From Marsupella aquatica (taxonomy: Eukaryota; Marchantiophyta), in NCBI GenBank assembly GCA_973895155.1, contig OZ316898.1, positions 15,438,001-15,502,000 of the forward strand: DNA of 64,000 nucleotides, in the 5' to 3' direction. Of this stretch, positions 23,596 through 35,790 are shown piece by piece. The position numbers and the translations under genes are program-made. Every line of letters begins with the position of its first letter. Positions within the stretch are counted from its first letter, which is position 1. The notes beneath the pieces are model-generated. The model did no database searches. It was not told the origin of the DNA and saw only the letters and a list, made by a program, of their open reading frames with translations.

Positions 23596-26022
23596 ATGTC
23601 GTCGTCGGTGGATCCAGAAAATCATGAAGGCAAGTCCGACGGAATTGTTGAAGAGGAGGAGGCCGAAAAGGAGCTTGCCGCACAGATGCTCAAAGCTGGT
23701 GCTGTGCGTTTAAAGGGACAGCCAGAAGTGCGCGTTGCCGGTTGGACCATCCGGACGAAGAAATGCACCATTCTGAAAATGGATGAAGTTGAACGGTGAA
23801 CTTCCTGTTGCCGTTGGAGGCGCCGGGGTTTTTGCATGTGTATTGTTAAGGCAGCTTTGCATCCCTGTGATTGGTGATTGGAAAGTAATTCACAATTTCT
23901 AGAGTATAATTGGATAGTTTGGCCACTCTCTTGCAGACATATCCTATGGGACTCTGGAGAATGGCCTATTTTCTTCCCCTCTTAAGACTTGAACCATCTT
24001 GATTGCCGCTAACTTTTTTTTTCGAATCCCGAATTTGCGAAGAACGTTGTGTCAGTGCCCGATTCTTTAGTTTATGAAATTCTAGTCAGGCAATCATTAT
24101 GCTCGGCCGTTCTTGCCGTCATGCCACATTTTGTCCCAAGAGTCCTGTGGTTCCAAAGGTGAAAATTGGCCACACATGGATTAAGGCAATGCAAGGGATG
24201 GTTGGGAATAGGTGGGAGAAGAAATTGCAAACCACTCATCTACCAGAAATGGTATTTGGAGACAGCGCTTTGGAGCTACTGCACGAAGCCACTGGGCTAA
24301 AAATCCATTTCAACCCTTTTGACGCGCTCCTTGGTTGGAAGAAAGAGAGTTTACCTCCTGTCGAAGTCCCAGCTGCCGTCAAGTGGAAGTTTCGTAGGTA
24401 GTGTCCTCGATCTTATTTTACCCTGCTAAATCTTCACACTGGGCTTTTTTTGGCATTGAATTTTCTGGTTCAATGTAGCTAACCTAGTTGTTTTGATATA
24501 TGCTGGTTGACTGCAGCAGGCCAAGTCAACAAGTGATTTTAGATTACGACTACACATTTACCACTCCTTATTGCGGGAGTGAGACCATTGAACAGAATAT
24601 GCAGGTCTGATTTCAGCTGCCACAGAGTCTGATATTTTGCTTATAAGCTGTTTGAAGCCTGATGAATCTCGTTTTCTTTTTCCTTCTAACTTTGCCTTTG
24701 TTACTATTATCCAATGACGCTCTCTCTTCCAGCTGTATATCTTGCTGATTGAAAGCTGTCTTGCGTAGCTGAACGACGATTTCAGCTGGAGATTCTCTTG
24801 AAGTACTGACCAAGGTGTTTTATTTTAAAACAGACTTCCTTAGTGAATGAGCGGCTCTCTGATACTTTGGAGAGAAATATTGTAGTTGGTGCGGCAACCA
24901 GTCTGGCCTGGGTAGAATGTGAAGAGCGAATTGATATGGTTGCTCTGCAAGCAAAGGATCCTATCTTGTTTTATGACGAGGTAAGTTTCTGTGTAATCTG
25001 TTGCCCCTGGAGAAAGCTTTTGGTGGTGCAGCAGACAATCATGATCTCTTAGGATGACTCTAGGAAGGCTTTTTGCTGTAAGATCGACTGACCATCTGAC
25101 TTTAGTGTTAATCATGTCGCCACCTGGCCTACGTCCTCGCTATGCCCAACTATTACCTCTGTGCCAAGCCTGTAAGCGTGACACTTTAGGAACACAAGGC
25201 ATACCAACGATTCAAATCACGCCATGAGTGTCGAATTACGCCTTCTCATTCTTTCTCCAACTGTTGACAGGTTGTTTTGTATGAAGATGAACTAGCAGAT
25301 AATGGGATATCCCTTCTGACAGTGAAAGTGGTAAGAGTCGTTTGTACGTTCAATCCTTTTTGTTTTCTGTGTAATAGTTTTCTGCATGGGTTCGCCTTCC
25401 TTTGGGTAGGTCTGAGCTTAATTACCGTGCCCCACGTCCCGGTGCAGTAAGGGGATTTAGAAGTCTAGTTGATGTGTAAAATGTCAGTATGCCATTTACC
25501 CAATGTACTTTGGTAGCTCACCTATGCAGCTGACTTTTGCAGAGAGTCATGCCCACGTGTTGGTTTCTTCTGCTCAGATACTGGGTAAGCTTTTGAAACG
25601 GCAACAATAGTTGCTCTTGAAGTCGAGTTATTCGTTTTGACCCTTTGAACAGAGGAGTTAGGTGAACATCGTTATTGTGGCAGCGGAGTTTGCTATCGAA
25701 GGTAGATTACATATGGCACCCCAGAGTAGCCAAAGACGACAAAGAAACTAACATTGTCTCTTGTATTGTTTATTAGCTGCGTGTGGATGGAGTGTTGATG
25801 AGGTTGAGGGATACTCGAATGTTTTCAGCTTTCAGTAGTGATCCAAACGTGTTCCCAGTTATTCTGAGGGAACGATGGATAAAGGAGGACACTTTCCAGG
25901 CTTTGGTTTCCAGGGGTTGTCCTAGCGATTCAGCTGCTTATGCAGAGCCCAGTGCTATCGCGGACTATTTACAAATTAAGAGTCATGTTCAGGAAAAACT
26001 GATTTTGACACAAAAGATCTAG
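23596..26022 (+). CDS. TIP41L: TIP41-like protein (TIPRL family), PP2A-type phosphatase regulator
   Basis: Seven exons (23596-23795, 24212-24397, 24517-24604, 24834-24980, 25271-25330, 25543-25584, 25777-26022) join in frame to 322 residues, all with GT-AG introns. Family motifs appear in order: GWTIRTKKCTILKMDEVER near residue 50, LPEMVFGD, a DYDYTFTTPY block, DPILFYDEVVLYEDELADNG spanning exons 4 and 5, RVMPTCWFLLLRYWLRVDGV spanning exons 6 and 7, then MRLRDTRMF. TIP41 proteins bind PP2A-like catalytic subunits and act in TOR signalling; in plants they influence growth and stress responses. Those roles come from the family. The start is the first ATG that opens the frame. About 50 acidic residues precede the conserved core (EEEEAEKEL). 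The gene appears intact. Confidence 0.92.
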
Positions 26023-26732
26023 AAAGAGCGGAGCCCTGACGTTGACCATCACATTCAGGCGAAGCTGATCAGATGCCAAGGAGAATTCCTTACATCATGT
26101 AAAGGACCAAGTTCTACCAAATCTAGCGTGTCTGCTGTCAGTGGATTGTGATGCGCAACCACATTTTCAATTACAACTAGCGGTGTATGTTCTCCTAAAA
26201 CATAAATGGGTAGCATAATGCTTTGAAAGCGGACATTTTGAGGGTCCCGAAGTACCAATTCAGGTCTTGACATCTTGATTTTCACACTTCCCAACAAAAT
26301 AATTATCTCCTTCTTCTGGGAAAGAGGCTATGACTTCTTTTTTGTAGAGTTTTTTAAAACTGGTAACTGTCCTGATATTGGACAAAGTTGATGTTGTATA
26401 CTTACTGCTCTGTGGCCTTTGTAAATGAGGTATGTCCTGTTCGGGAGTTGGGCTTGAGATCTCAAGCCATAACTGCACTCGACACCTGTTTTGCAAAGAG
26501 GCTTTTATCTCAAACATTTTGAATTCAGCTGGTTTGTCCCGGGATTAAGTGTGGTTTGAGACGCTACCAGTTGTAGCCTCTGTTTGAGGACATACGTAAG
26601 TTTGTTTAAGACTGAAAATTACCAAGATCTTTAAACATAATGCCCAATATGTACGCCCGGGCCAATTGCACCCTCTGCTTGAGGATGTACTTAAATTATA
26701 GTCAACTTGCAAAATCTCCAACCCAGGTGACA
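26023..26732. other. 3' flank of TIP41-like gene, no gene seen
   Basis: This is AT-rich sequence with short motif-less open frames. A phrase around 26575-26600 (GCCTCTGTTTGAGGACATAC) recurs loosely at 26670-26690, suggesting a small decayed duplication. No gene is supported. Confidence 0.45.
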
Positions 26733-27209
26733 TTATTCCAATGGCAAAATAACCCAATGAAGGGGAGGAAAAGAGGGGAAAGACATGGCCCTCAAACCAA
26801 CTGCCTCAGCTCTAGGAAGGAGAGTGAAATTCTGGGCCCGCTTAAGAGCCACAGACAACCCCTGCCAAAAAAAGGTGCTGATGACATAAACAAGGGGGAA
26901 AGGTCTCCTCTCAATACAAAACTCTGCATAGGCCTGAAGAAATTGGTCGAAGGTAGGGTGGAGAGCACCAAAAATCTCAAGGGCAAAGGGGTACAAAAGA
27001 TCCCTCAAACTGTATAGGCCTCCTCCTTGAGTCGGACCGCCTTGGCAATAGCATGGCCAGGCACATGGGCGGCAATTGCAACATGGCTCCCCCTGATAGG
27101 ATAACCACATCCCCAAGAGCACGAACTAGTCGCGGAACTCGACTACCTTAACACTTAGCTCTGGCGTCGCTGACTCTAACGCCGAGCTCCCTTATGGTCC
27201 AGGCTCGGA

Positions 27210-27745
27210 TAGGCCATCCGGGGAGGACTTAGCATAAGGAGACTTGTGGGCAATGAGACGTGGCACTGGCAAAGGCAAGGCGCTAAGCTCGTGACACACA
27301 CTAAGGACTTAGACTAGCAGAGGGCTGGTCGGGTCAAGGGGAAAAGGGGTCGTCCTCAAGGTTGACCGTCCGGACTCTTGGACGGACTTTGAGTTATGAG
27401 GGCTTGAGTGAGAGCTCATCTCGGGCCCAAGGCCAATGGAGTTGACTCCATGGGCAATGAACGCTTGGGGCGCGAGTTATGGCCCAATCCAGGTTTGGCT
27501 GATCGGGGGCCCCGGGCGACGATGCAATCTGAGGGCCTAGGCATGAGCATTGGGTCGGCCCGATCACAACGGGCTAAGGCACTCCGCTTGCGGGACGCCT
27601 AACTAGAAAGTTATGGGCATTGTCAGTTGGTGGCGCGCCCATACATGCGGGTTGGGGACCAAAGTTGGTCCGGGGGTGGCAGGTCTCCAGAAACATATAT
27701 GAGGGGAGTGGTGTCTTCCTAGGGGCTAAGGGCGAGCCGAAATCA
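27210..27745 (+). repeat. Dispersed repeat, copy 2
   Basis: This is the partner of 5620-6090 in the same orientation, sharing CGGACGGACTTTGAG, GGGCCCAAGGC, GTTATGGGCAT, GGGGGTGGCAGGTCTCCA and GAGGGGAGTGGTGTC. It lies within the decayed LINE-like locus. Confidence 0.7.
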
Positions 27746-30079
27746 TGAGCTACGGCGGTCGTAGCAGTAAGGAAAAATGTAAAACGGAAATGACGATAAC
27801 TTCCCAAAGGGGAGTCCGTTGGAGGATTTCTTGGATGTGTTGGAAAGCTCTCAAGGAGGGCTACATCCTCCTGGGCTCAGTTGGGTCTAGGGATGCCATA
27901 GGTTCTCAAAGATTGCGGGGGCTATCTCGCCCGCTTGCCAAATCCTGCCGAAACAGCAGCCAAGCCGCGTTCAGTCTCTCAATGGAGCTTGCATTGGGGA
28001 GGCAAGGCCAAGTAGGCATGGAGGTTGAGTTCCAAGGGCACTTGGCCCCTAGACCATCAGTGAGGTGAGAACCGGGAGTTGGTTGCTAGAGTTAGGGCCA
28101 TTCCGGTCCCGGCGTGTTGGGACAAGCTTTAGGACAAGCTACGTTATTTGGGCCATGAGCTTGTCCGGGGCAGGGCGGTCAGTTGGTGAAATGGATAGGT
28201 ACAAGGGGGGACCCGGGCTGCACCCAAGGAAAGAGCTATTTTGGATGAACAGTGGGTGTCAGTTCTAGTTTCGGCTTGTGGCATCGGGAGAACCTATTGT
28301 TGACCTACTTACCAATGTCTGTTGAGCTTGAGTTTGGATGCTAGACTTGCGAGATCTAGATCCTGAGGGGTTACTTATCGAGATGCTTGGTTGCTTGTGC
28401 AGATAGTGAGGACCATTGAGTAGCAGTCATGTTGGAGAGCAAGAGCGGTAGGCAAGGGGCACTAGGTTGCTTGCTCAAGGTATTCCGTGGAAGCGTTCGG
28501 GCACCAGGGGCACTTAGGTGTGGGTGCTGGGATTGGTGAGGGTGTTGGGTGGCAAGGTCCACCATTAACCCCAACCCTAGAAAAGACCACATCCACCCAC
28601 CGCCAATCAGGAAGACCATCCCAAGGGGGAAGACCATGGCGACATGATGGTAACCAAAGTCTCGAACAATGGCAGCCACCACGCCTCAAATGTCATCATG
28701 GGTGGCAGCCCTCTCGCTCCCATGGTTGCACGTGGGGATATGAACTCCCAACAAATCCAACAACACCCCACAAACACACGTGGATTGGCCAAGAAGGCAA
28801 GGGTGAGGAAGTCCTAACTGTGGAATGGCAAAAAGAAGCATTGGAGTGGAAATGGCAGATTTTCAAACATTTAAACCTTACTTGAAGCTTCTTTTGGTCT
28901 ATCCGTCACCCTTTAACCCATTTAAAGCCTCAAAGGAACGTTATGGAAGAAAGTTAAGAAGTTTGAGTTTGGAAGGAAGAATCGCTTTGGACAAATAATT
29001 GCTTGAACACTACAGAATCGGTTTAGACTTTCGGCAACAACTTTGACAGAACAAAGACTACATAGTTTTGGCCCTTGACTCATAAATTGTTTTACCTCTT
29101 ACTTGAGCTTTATTTTAGTTAATTAGGATCAGATTTAGAATGACATCACTTGTCACTTATGGAGTCTCAGATTTAGATTTGTAAGGGTCTTACCTTTACC
29201 TTGTCTCTTAGAGTCTAGAATTCCTTTTAGATAGGAATAACCACACTAACCTAAGTCGTAATGAAGTGGTAAAGAGAAATGAGCTCATACAAAAAGGGGC
29301 CCACAAAAGACTAGCAGACAACCAAGCTCTAGAACCCATTCCTGCACAAAATAGGAAGTGAACCCAAACCAAGTTGGAAGGTGCGTCCAAGAGCATGCTT
29401 GAAAGGTGTGATGGTGCATGCAATCAAAAATCACTTGTTGGACATGGTCCAGATTGTCTAGAACCACCTCCATGAAGTTAGGAACAACGGCTTGCATAAT
29501 CTCGGGTAGGAGTGAACGGGACTGGCAAAGGCAAACCTGGAAAGGGAGGGCCCCCTCCTCAACCCCCATGATGTGGTCAAAGAGGATGGGCTGGAGATCC
29601 ACAATGAAATGAGAAGCAAGGGCAGGGGCCACCTGCGCCTACCAAGGAACCCATGCCACCGCCAGAAGGCGGCAAGCCAGCCTGCCAAGCAGCAAAATAA
29701 CCATCATCTCCATCAAGGGTTCCAAGGCCGATAAGGTGTCCAAAGGTCCCCATCACAGTGGTGTCAACATATGAGAGCAAAGACAAAAACAAGGGCTTCG
29801 GACAAAGTTGCATTGGACCAAACTCATGAAGGCAATCTGAACGTTGCCAAGGGCCACCAACTGGTTGATGTGAAAATATCTTGAGATAATGCCACCTGCA
29901 AAAACTCACAAACAAGAGCATTCTCCTCGGATGGAAGCCCCACGACCCGAATGCCCTCCTCACAAAGGGGGACACCAAGGGGAGGGGAGAAAGAATCCAG
30001 GAGAGGATGTTGAGACCAGACCCGCACTTCCGAGACTGCACCGAAAGGCCAAGAAGCGCAAACTGGTCAACAAAGTGGA

Positions 30080-30428
30080 CGTTGAGCATAGACGACAATT
30101 GCAACGACAAGCCCATGAACCATCCAACGCACAAGAGTCAACACAGAGAGATACGGGGTTCACCTCCACATGAGGCTACGTCCACGGGAACACACAAGAG
30201 CTTTACTGCACTCTAGGTCGACCATCCATACCAATCATCCACAGCAAAAGCTGTCCCTATCTCTCAACTAGTTGCGTAACAATGAGCCTGAGTTCCTTCT
30301 CTCCAAACAAACACCGCTTTGGTATATATAGTGTGTGCACAACATGACTAATCTAACCTATTTTGTGACTAAGGTTAGCCCTAACTACGGTATAGTCGCT
30401 ACTCTAGACCTAAGAGTACATCCTAACA
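30080..30428 (-). mobile_element. Solo copia-type LTR inside the LINE-like RT
   Basis: Read on the minus strand it starts TGTTAGGATGTACTC and ends TATGCTCAACG (one change from the expected CA terminus). It aligns end to end with the solo LTR at 31305-31651 in opposite orientation, sharing AACACACAAG, GGTTCACCT and GAGCATAGACGACA. GTGGA lies on both sides (30075-30079 and 30429-30433), a 5-bp target duplication. The flanks are two adjacent parts of the reverse transcriptase. Confidence 0.8.
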
Positions 30429-30716
30429 GTGGAGATAAGCATCAAGGATTGAGATGGGCCCCACCAGATGAGTATCATCAGCAATGAACAAAAACATGCA
30501 CCCGGAAAGGCAAGCGACAAGGCCCAGAGAGCACTAGTGTGCCATGGCAAACAAAGCCCCACCAATGGGATCCCCCTGTCGAGTACTTGACTCAGAAAGA
30601 ATAGTCATGTAGGACCCATGACTGAGGCAGTCAGGATAGAACAAAAGGGCAAGGGTCCCATACAGGGCCCGAACAAAAGGAATGAGGGAGACAATCTCAC
30701 CACCCGCCTCTCGCAA

Positions 30717-31304
30717 CTCCTCAAAAATATGATATTGGGATTACCAAGCTCTTTTATTAGTAGATCTGAGCAAATCATTTTACTGTAGGTCGAATGATTT
30801 GCTTCTCTATAAATACTTTAGAGCAAGAATGCTGGATGTTGAAGTATTATCTTGGTGACTATGGCATTGACTTGGGCAGGTGAGATCTCACGATCAAGGC
30901 TTGAGACTCCCCTTTGAGTGCATGAGGGTTGTGATGGTGCTTATTTGCAGGGGTATGTGGGTGTATCGTGTGCATACACATCGCTACACAACATACATCA
31001 CTTGTCACACACATCTAAGCATAGTCACAATCAACATCACAAACATAAGAGAATGGAGTACAAGTGGAACTCCTATCCACACATGTCCAAAACCCACTTT
31101 GAATCCACGTTACGTACACACAACCTAGACAGCCACACCATAGCCGCTAGAGCTTGTCCTCGAAAGGCTCAACATCAACAGATGAGACCTTTGAGCCAAC
31201 ACAAAGAGACATATAAGTATCCCTCACAAACATACACTAACCCTAAAACACTTAGATAACACACATATGAAAGCCTCAAACCTACATAGTTTGATATCCT
31301 ATAC
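30717..31304. other. No gene recognised
   Basis: This is AT-rich sequence with CACA-rich phrases (about 30960-31040) and only short frames without motifs, lying between the RT remnant and a solo LTR. Confidence 0.4.
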
Positions 31305-31651
31305 TGTTAGGTATTTACTCATGGTCTAGGGTTATGACATGTAATCGTAGTTAGGCTAACCATAGTCGGAGACGTGGTTAGGTTAACTAGGATGCACACT
31401 ATATGCCAAACGGTGTTTGCTTGGATAAGTGGAACTTAGGCTCATTGTTATGGAGCCACTTTAGAGATGAGGAGAGCTTACACTGTGGAGACTTGGTATG
31501 GCCAACAGGCTTAGAGTTCAATAAAGCTCTCTAACTTGTGTGTTCCCATGGACGTAGCCTCGAGAAGGTGAACCACGTATCTCTTGTGTCGACTACTTGT
31601 GCATTGGATGTGTCATGTGCTTACCGTTACAAGTGTCGTCTATGCTCAACA
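31305..31651 (+). mobile_element. Solo copia-type LTR with target duplication
   Basis: The 347-bp unit begins TGTTAGGTATTTACTC and ends TATGCTCAACA, with TG...CA termini. TATAC flanks both ends (31300-31304 and 31652-31656). An AATAAA signal lies near 31520. No internal region, primer site or PPT adjoins it, so it is a solo LTR left by recombination. It belongs to the same family as 30080-30428 and is related to the copia 1 LTR. Confidence 0.85.
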
Positions 31652-31714
31652 TATACTACCACTCATAATGGTGTGACAGGTGTAATATGTGGTCGTAGTA
31701 CATATTGTATATTG

Positions 31715-31931
31715 TGATAGATATTGCTCTTAGTCTTGTTGACTCATGAGCTAACTACAGTTAGTCCAACTTGGGTTATGACTTAGCTAATGTTAGTGGT
31801 AGTGCTGTTGTGCATATAGCCAGGGCTGATGCCAGACCCTGGTGGAACTTAGGCTCATTGTTACAGAGCTAGTTGAGAGATAGGGAGAGCTTGTGTTGTG
31901 GATGCTTGGTATGGCCGGTCGGCCTAGAGTG
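31715..31931 (+). mobile_element. 5' LTR fragment of copia element 1
   Basis: Starting TGATAGATATTGCTC, this matches the 3' LTR at 57166-57305 nearly base for base for about 140 bp (CTTAGTCTTGTTGACTCA, GCATATAGCCAGGGCTGATG). Beyond 31857 it follows the solo LTR of 31305-31651 (GGAGAGCTT, TTGGTATGGCC). At about 31931 homology to the LTR family stops abruptly and GC-rich sequence begins, so the LTR is incomplete or chimaeric. Confidence 0.8.
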
Positions 31932-32737
31932 CAGCGCCGGCCGGCAGCTGCCCTTACAAACGCCTGGCCTTTTTTTGCCCGTGCCCCCGCGCTCGCCCTC
32001 TGGACAACCCCCGTCGTGACCTGGCGCCCTGCCGGTCGCCTCGCCCTCCCCCTCCCTAGACGTGCCTCAAGCGTCTGCAGCCCGTATTCTCCCCCCTTTC
32101 GCCCGCGTACTCCCGTCTTTTTCCCGCCTTGATGCCCTGACGCCTTGTACACCCTCTGGCCCGCCTCGCATCGCCTATACGACGCAGATGCGCCTTTTCT
32201 TTATATACTTGTATTTTTGTGATAACGGGCTTTGCACACCATTCAGTTAGGGCCTCATTTCTGCCTCTTTTTCCTCCTTATTGGTTTAACCTTGGTGTCG
32301 GGACCTATCGCTCTCCGTTTTAACCTCTCCGATAGGGGAACGGCCCCCTGTGAGACCTGTCGGACTGTGCGGGAATATACCCAAAAAACAAAGAGCTATT
32401 TTTTGGCCGTTCAACAAAGATTCTGTTCGCCAAACGGTAACTTTTTTTGGTTCTTTTTTGGCGAGGTCGTAGCCATTGAAGTTAGCAATGCGACGCACCG
32501 ATCATATTGCAATTTTGACGACGAGTTGTATTGGGTATTTTGGTTGTTCTCCGAGGTGGTCAAAACGGGGGAGTTTCCCAAGGTTTTACCCACCCCGACT
32601 AAAATTTGAATAACTTTTCCGTCGAATTTTGATTTTGATTTCGGCTTTCAGTATTGGACTCCTAGCTTTGTGGGCTATGCGGCGGTGTTGAGTTTTGAGT
32701 TTTGTGAGAAGTTTTGAAAAAATATGTTTTTTCGTGA
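31932..32737 (+). other. GC-rich block and leader region before copia 1 gag
   Basis: 31932-32190 is strikingly C-rich with no LTR homology that I can see. It is followed by a TATA-like TTTATATACTT (about 32200) and ~500 bp of leader. A possible primer site (TTGGTGTCGGGACC, about 32292) is weaker than the clear initiator-Met site in copia 2. No open frame here is convincing. Confidence 0.4.
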
Positions 32738-35041
32738 TTGTCTCATATGAGTGACTTGGAGGATACTGGAAGAATTGGCGTCGGTGGAGCTTTAGGATTG
32801 CGACGGTCAGACAGAGAGTCTAAGGAGGAGCTGCTACCGTTTGAGGAGGAACTTATAACACCGGTACAATCATCAGTGCGGCGTGCAGTGGAGGAAGCTG
32901 TGTTACTACCAGAGCTGTTGGTAGTGGGAAAGAAGAGCGAGATGGCTAGATTTGGAGGAGTAAAGTTTGAGGTAGAGAAGTACGATGGTCGTACTGATTA
33001 CTTACTCTGGGAGAAGCAAGTGAAGTGTGTTCTACGGGCCAAGGGCTTAGCTTATCTGCTTTCATCGCGAGAGCAGTATGATGGAGAGGAGGAGATTTTT
33101 GTGAGACAGTGGAGACAGGAGCAGGTGATTATTGTCAACGCAGTGATGCTATATCTCAAGTCGCACATCATCTAGCAGCTGGATGATTATGCGGATTGCA
33201 TGTCGCTATTCAAGGCTCTAAGAGAGAAGTACTATCGGGAAGATGCGTCAGACCGGTTGTACAAGAAGTCTCTCTTGATGAGCCTCAGGCTCAAAGAAGG
33301 GAGCAAGATGCAGGATCACCTGGATGAATTTGACAGTCTAGCGGTGGATCTGTCAAACCTGGGAAAGGGAGTTGAAGATGAGGATAAGACCTTGCTTCTG
33401 CTAAGCTCCTTACCGCCGTCATATCAGGGCTTGAAATAGGTGCTCTTGTATAGAGATCTAAAGTTCATTTTGTATAATGAGGTGGTGAGCTCTTTATTGT
33501 CTGATGATTCTCAGAAGAAGTTGGGTCAATCACAAACAGTATCTTCTTCTGGCACTGCGCTGAACATGAACCGTGGGAGAGCAGCACAACGCTCAAATGG
33601 GCAAAACAGGTTTAGATCTACATCACGGGGGAGATCTAAATCCAGAGGAAAATTGCAAGAGATGAAGCCTCTTGCATGTTGGAATTGTGGCAAGCCAGGC
33701 CACATGAAAAGGGATTGTTGAGTAAAGAACCCTACTGCATCTGCTAACGCGGCATCGAGTTTGCATGAGGTAGATTTACTCGATGATGATGACATATTGT
33801 GATGCCAAGGTTATGCTCTCAACGCAGTGTCAAATCCAGGTAGTGATGACTGGATTCTAGATAGTGCATGTATTTTTCACATTTGCTCTAGGAGAGATTT
33901 TGTCAGTTCTTACATAGAGTCCAATGGGTCAGTGTTGATGGGAAATGGAATCCCATGTCAAGTTGTTGGACTTGGATCTGTAAGATTTCAGATGTTTCAT
34001 GATGTTGTGAGAACGTTGAGGAATGTGAGACATATTCCCAGCATGATGAAAAATCTCATTTCACTTGGAGTTTTAGAAGCAAATGGCCATCAGTGGAGTT
34101 CTGCTAATGGTGTTCTTCAGGTTTCAACTGGTACTAAAGTTGTATTGAAGGAAAAGAGACATAACAATCTATACGTTTTGGAGGGCAGTGTAGTCTGTGA
34201 TGAAGCCAATGTAACCTTATCTCATGAGGAGATGGCCCGACTATGGCACTTCCGTTTGGGCCACATGAGTGAAAAAGGTTTGGTTATTCTTCAGAAGAAA
34301 GGATTACTTTCTAATTTGCAATCTTGTAAGTTGAAATTCTGTGAGCATTGTGTGTTTGGGAAGCAGCACAGGAAACCCTTTGGAATTGGAACTCACACCA
34401 GCAAGGAGGTACTTGAGTATGTACATAGTGATGTGTGGGGTCCAGCCCCTACTCCCTCACATTTTGGACGGTTATACTATGTCACGTTCATAGACGATTA
34501 CTCAAAGTATGTGTGGATATACTTTATACACAACAAGTCTGATATTTTTGCCACTTTTAAGGAGTGGAAAGTCCAAGTAGAGAATCAAACTGGTAATAAG
34601 GTGAGACATCTTTGATCGGATAATGGCGGTGAATATAGTTCCGAGGAATTTAGAACATATTGTAAGGAGCAAGGGATTACCCCCATCTCATAATAAGTTA
34701 TACTCCTCAGTAGAATGGTGTTTCTGAGAGACTCAACCGAACACTGTTGGACCGCTCGAGGAGTATGTTGAGTCAATCATGCTTACTACGTGAGTTTTAG
34801 GCTGAAGCTGTCAACACTGCAGCTTATTTGGTAAATTTTTCTCCATCCAGTTCTATTGGATTCAAGACGTCATTTGAAATGAGGTACGGGCGTCCAGCAG
34901 ATTACTCACATCTGAGGATTTTCGGATGTGATGCTTATGTGCTTACACCTTCCCAACTTCAATCCAAGCTGGAGTCCAAGTCGAAGAAGTGCAATTTCCT
35001 TGGCTATTAGAAAGGTGTGAAGGGTTATAGGTTATGGGATC
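32738..35041 (+). pseudogene. Copia element 1 gag-pol, first part: gag, protease, integrase
   Basis: Gag begins about 32738, with the copia gag core (EVEKYDGRTDYLLWEKQVK) and an intact zinc knuckle CWNCGKPGHMKRDC ending at 33720. The protease has WILDSACIFHI (33850), the pre-integrase domain has RLWHFRLGHMSEKG (34240), and the integrase core has VHSDVWGP, FIDDYSKYVWIYF and DNGGEY. At least five nonsense codons interrupt it (33173, 33437, 33719, 34613 and about 35008), mostly TAG or TGA. The protein breaks off at 35041, where the CACTA element is inserted; it resumes at 54639. This is a decayed LTR retrotransposon with no functional product. Confidence 0.9.
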
Positions 35042-35044
35042 CAG

Positions 35045-35077
35045 CACTAGAAGGAAATCGGGATTTTATCACTACCT
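35045..35077. repeat. Left terminal inverted repeat of the CACTA element
   Basis: CACTAGAAGGAAATC matches the complement of the right end for CACTAGAAG and then imperfectly for about 30 bp. The transposase would recognise the outermost bases. Confidence 0.85.
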
Positions 35078-35252
35078 AATTCACTTGTTTCAGAGTGATA
35101 ACGGACAATTTACAACTCAATGGTTTGAGTGCACTAATGTCAGTCGCTTTAGACAACTAGTCGTATTGAGCATGAAGTCATTTATAACAAGTACTCAAAA
35201 TGTATGAGTGGTTTATGTCACCGTCGGTTTCAAACCCAACGGTCTTAAATAA

Positions 35253-35790
35253 CTAGAAAAATAACAGTTATTTAAATTTTGCCCAAAACAACTACTATGG
35301 TGATTGTTTTTGACAAATGATACTTAGACATGTGGCAGTCTCCACAATCATTGGGGGTGACATTTGCCAAAAGTCAATTGTGGTCAATGCACCTTGAACC
35401 TCAAACAACTTCTTTCATGACTAGAATTCAAGTAGAAACTATATAGCCCTTGCCACTATATGACTAGATTTTGAGTCTTAAAGATACTTTGTGTTAAATT
35501 TTTAATACTAGTTATATGACTAGAAAAATAACAATTATTACATTTTGCCCAAAACAACTACTATGATGACTTTTTTTGACAAATGATACCTAAACATGTG
35601 GCGGTCTCCACAATCATTGGGGGTGACAATTGCCAAAAGTCAATTGTGGTCAATGCACCTTGAACCTCAAATAACTTCTTTCATGACTAGAATTCAAGTA
35701 GAAACTATATAGCCCTTGCCACTATATGACTAGATTGTGAGTCTTAAAGATACTTTGTGTCAACTTTTAATACTAGTTATATGACTAGAA
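35253..35790. repeat. 267-bp tandem duplication in the left subterminal region
   Basis: Copies 35253-35519 and 35520-35786 share long identical blocks (GCCCAAAACAACTACTATG, CAATCATTGGGGGTGACA, GTCAATTGTGGTCAATGCAC). A motif TATATGACTAG(A) recurs in and beyond the copies, with variants (about 35461, 35515, 35724, 35778, 35892, 35985, 36034). It is a candidate binding site for the element's TNPA-like protein. The stretch to 36498 is otherwise non-coding. Confidence 0.8.

Larger units (their letters stand above)
26733..30716 (-). pseudogene. Decayed LINE-like reverse transcriptase, split by a solo LTR and other insertions
   Basis: On the minus strand, reverse-transcriptase pieces occur in order. 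STRQGDPIGGALFAMAH (about 30590-30537) comes first, then the catalytic FIADDTHLVGP box (about 30490-30455). After a solo LTR comes EEGIRVVGLPSEEN (about 29970-29920). Much further down is a C-terminal block, LLYPFALEIFGALHPTFDQF (about 27060-27000), followed by GLSVALKRAQNF. The RQGDPxGG and xADD motifs are reverse-transcriptase signatures. I recall a PLAVETFG-type C-terminal block in a family of RT proteins from non-seed plants and algae, but cannot verify it. Many frameshifts and stops separate the blocks, and 27210-27745 is a dispersed repeat, so the locus is dead. Segments such as 28.0-29.6 kb belong to it only by position. Confidence 0.65.
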
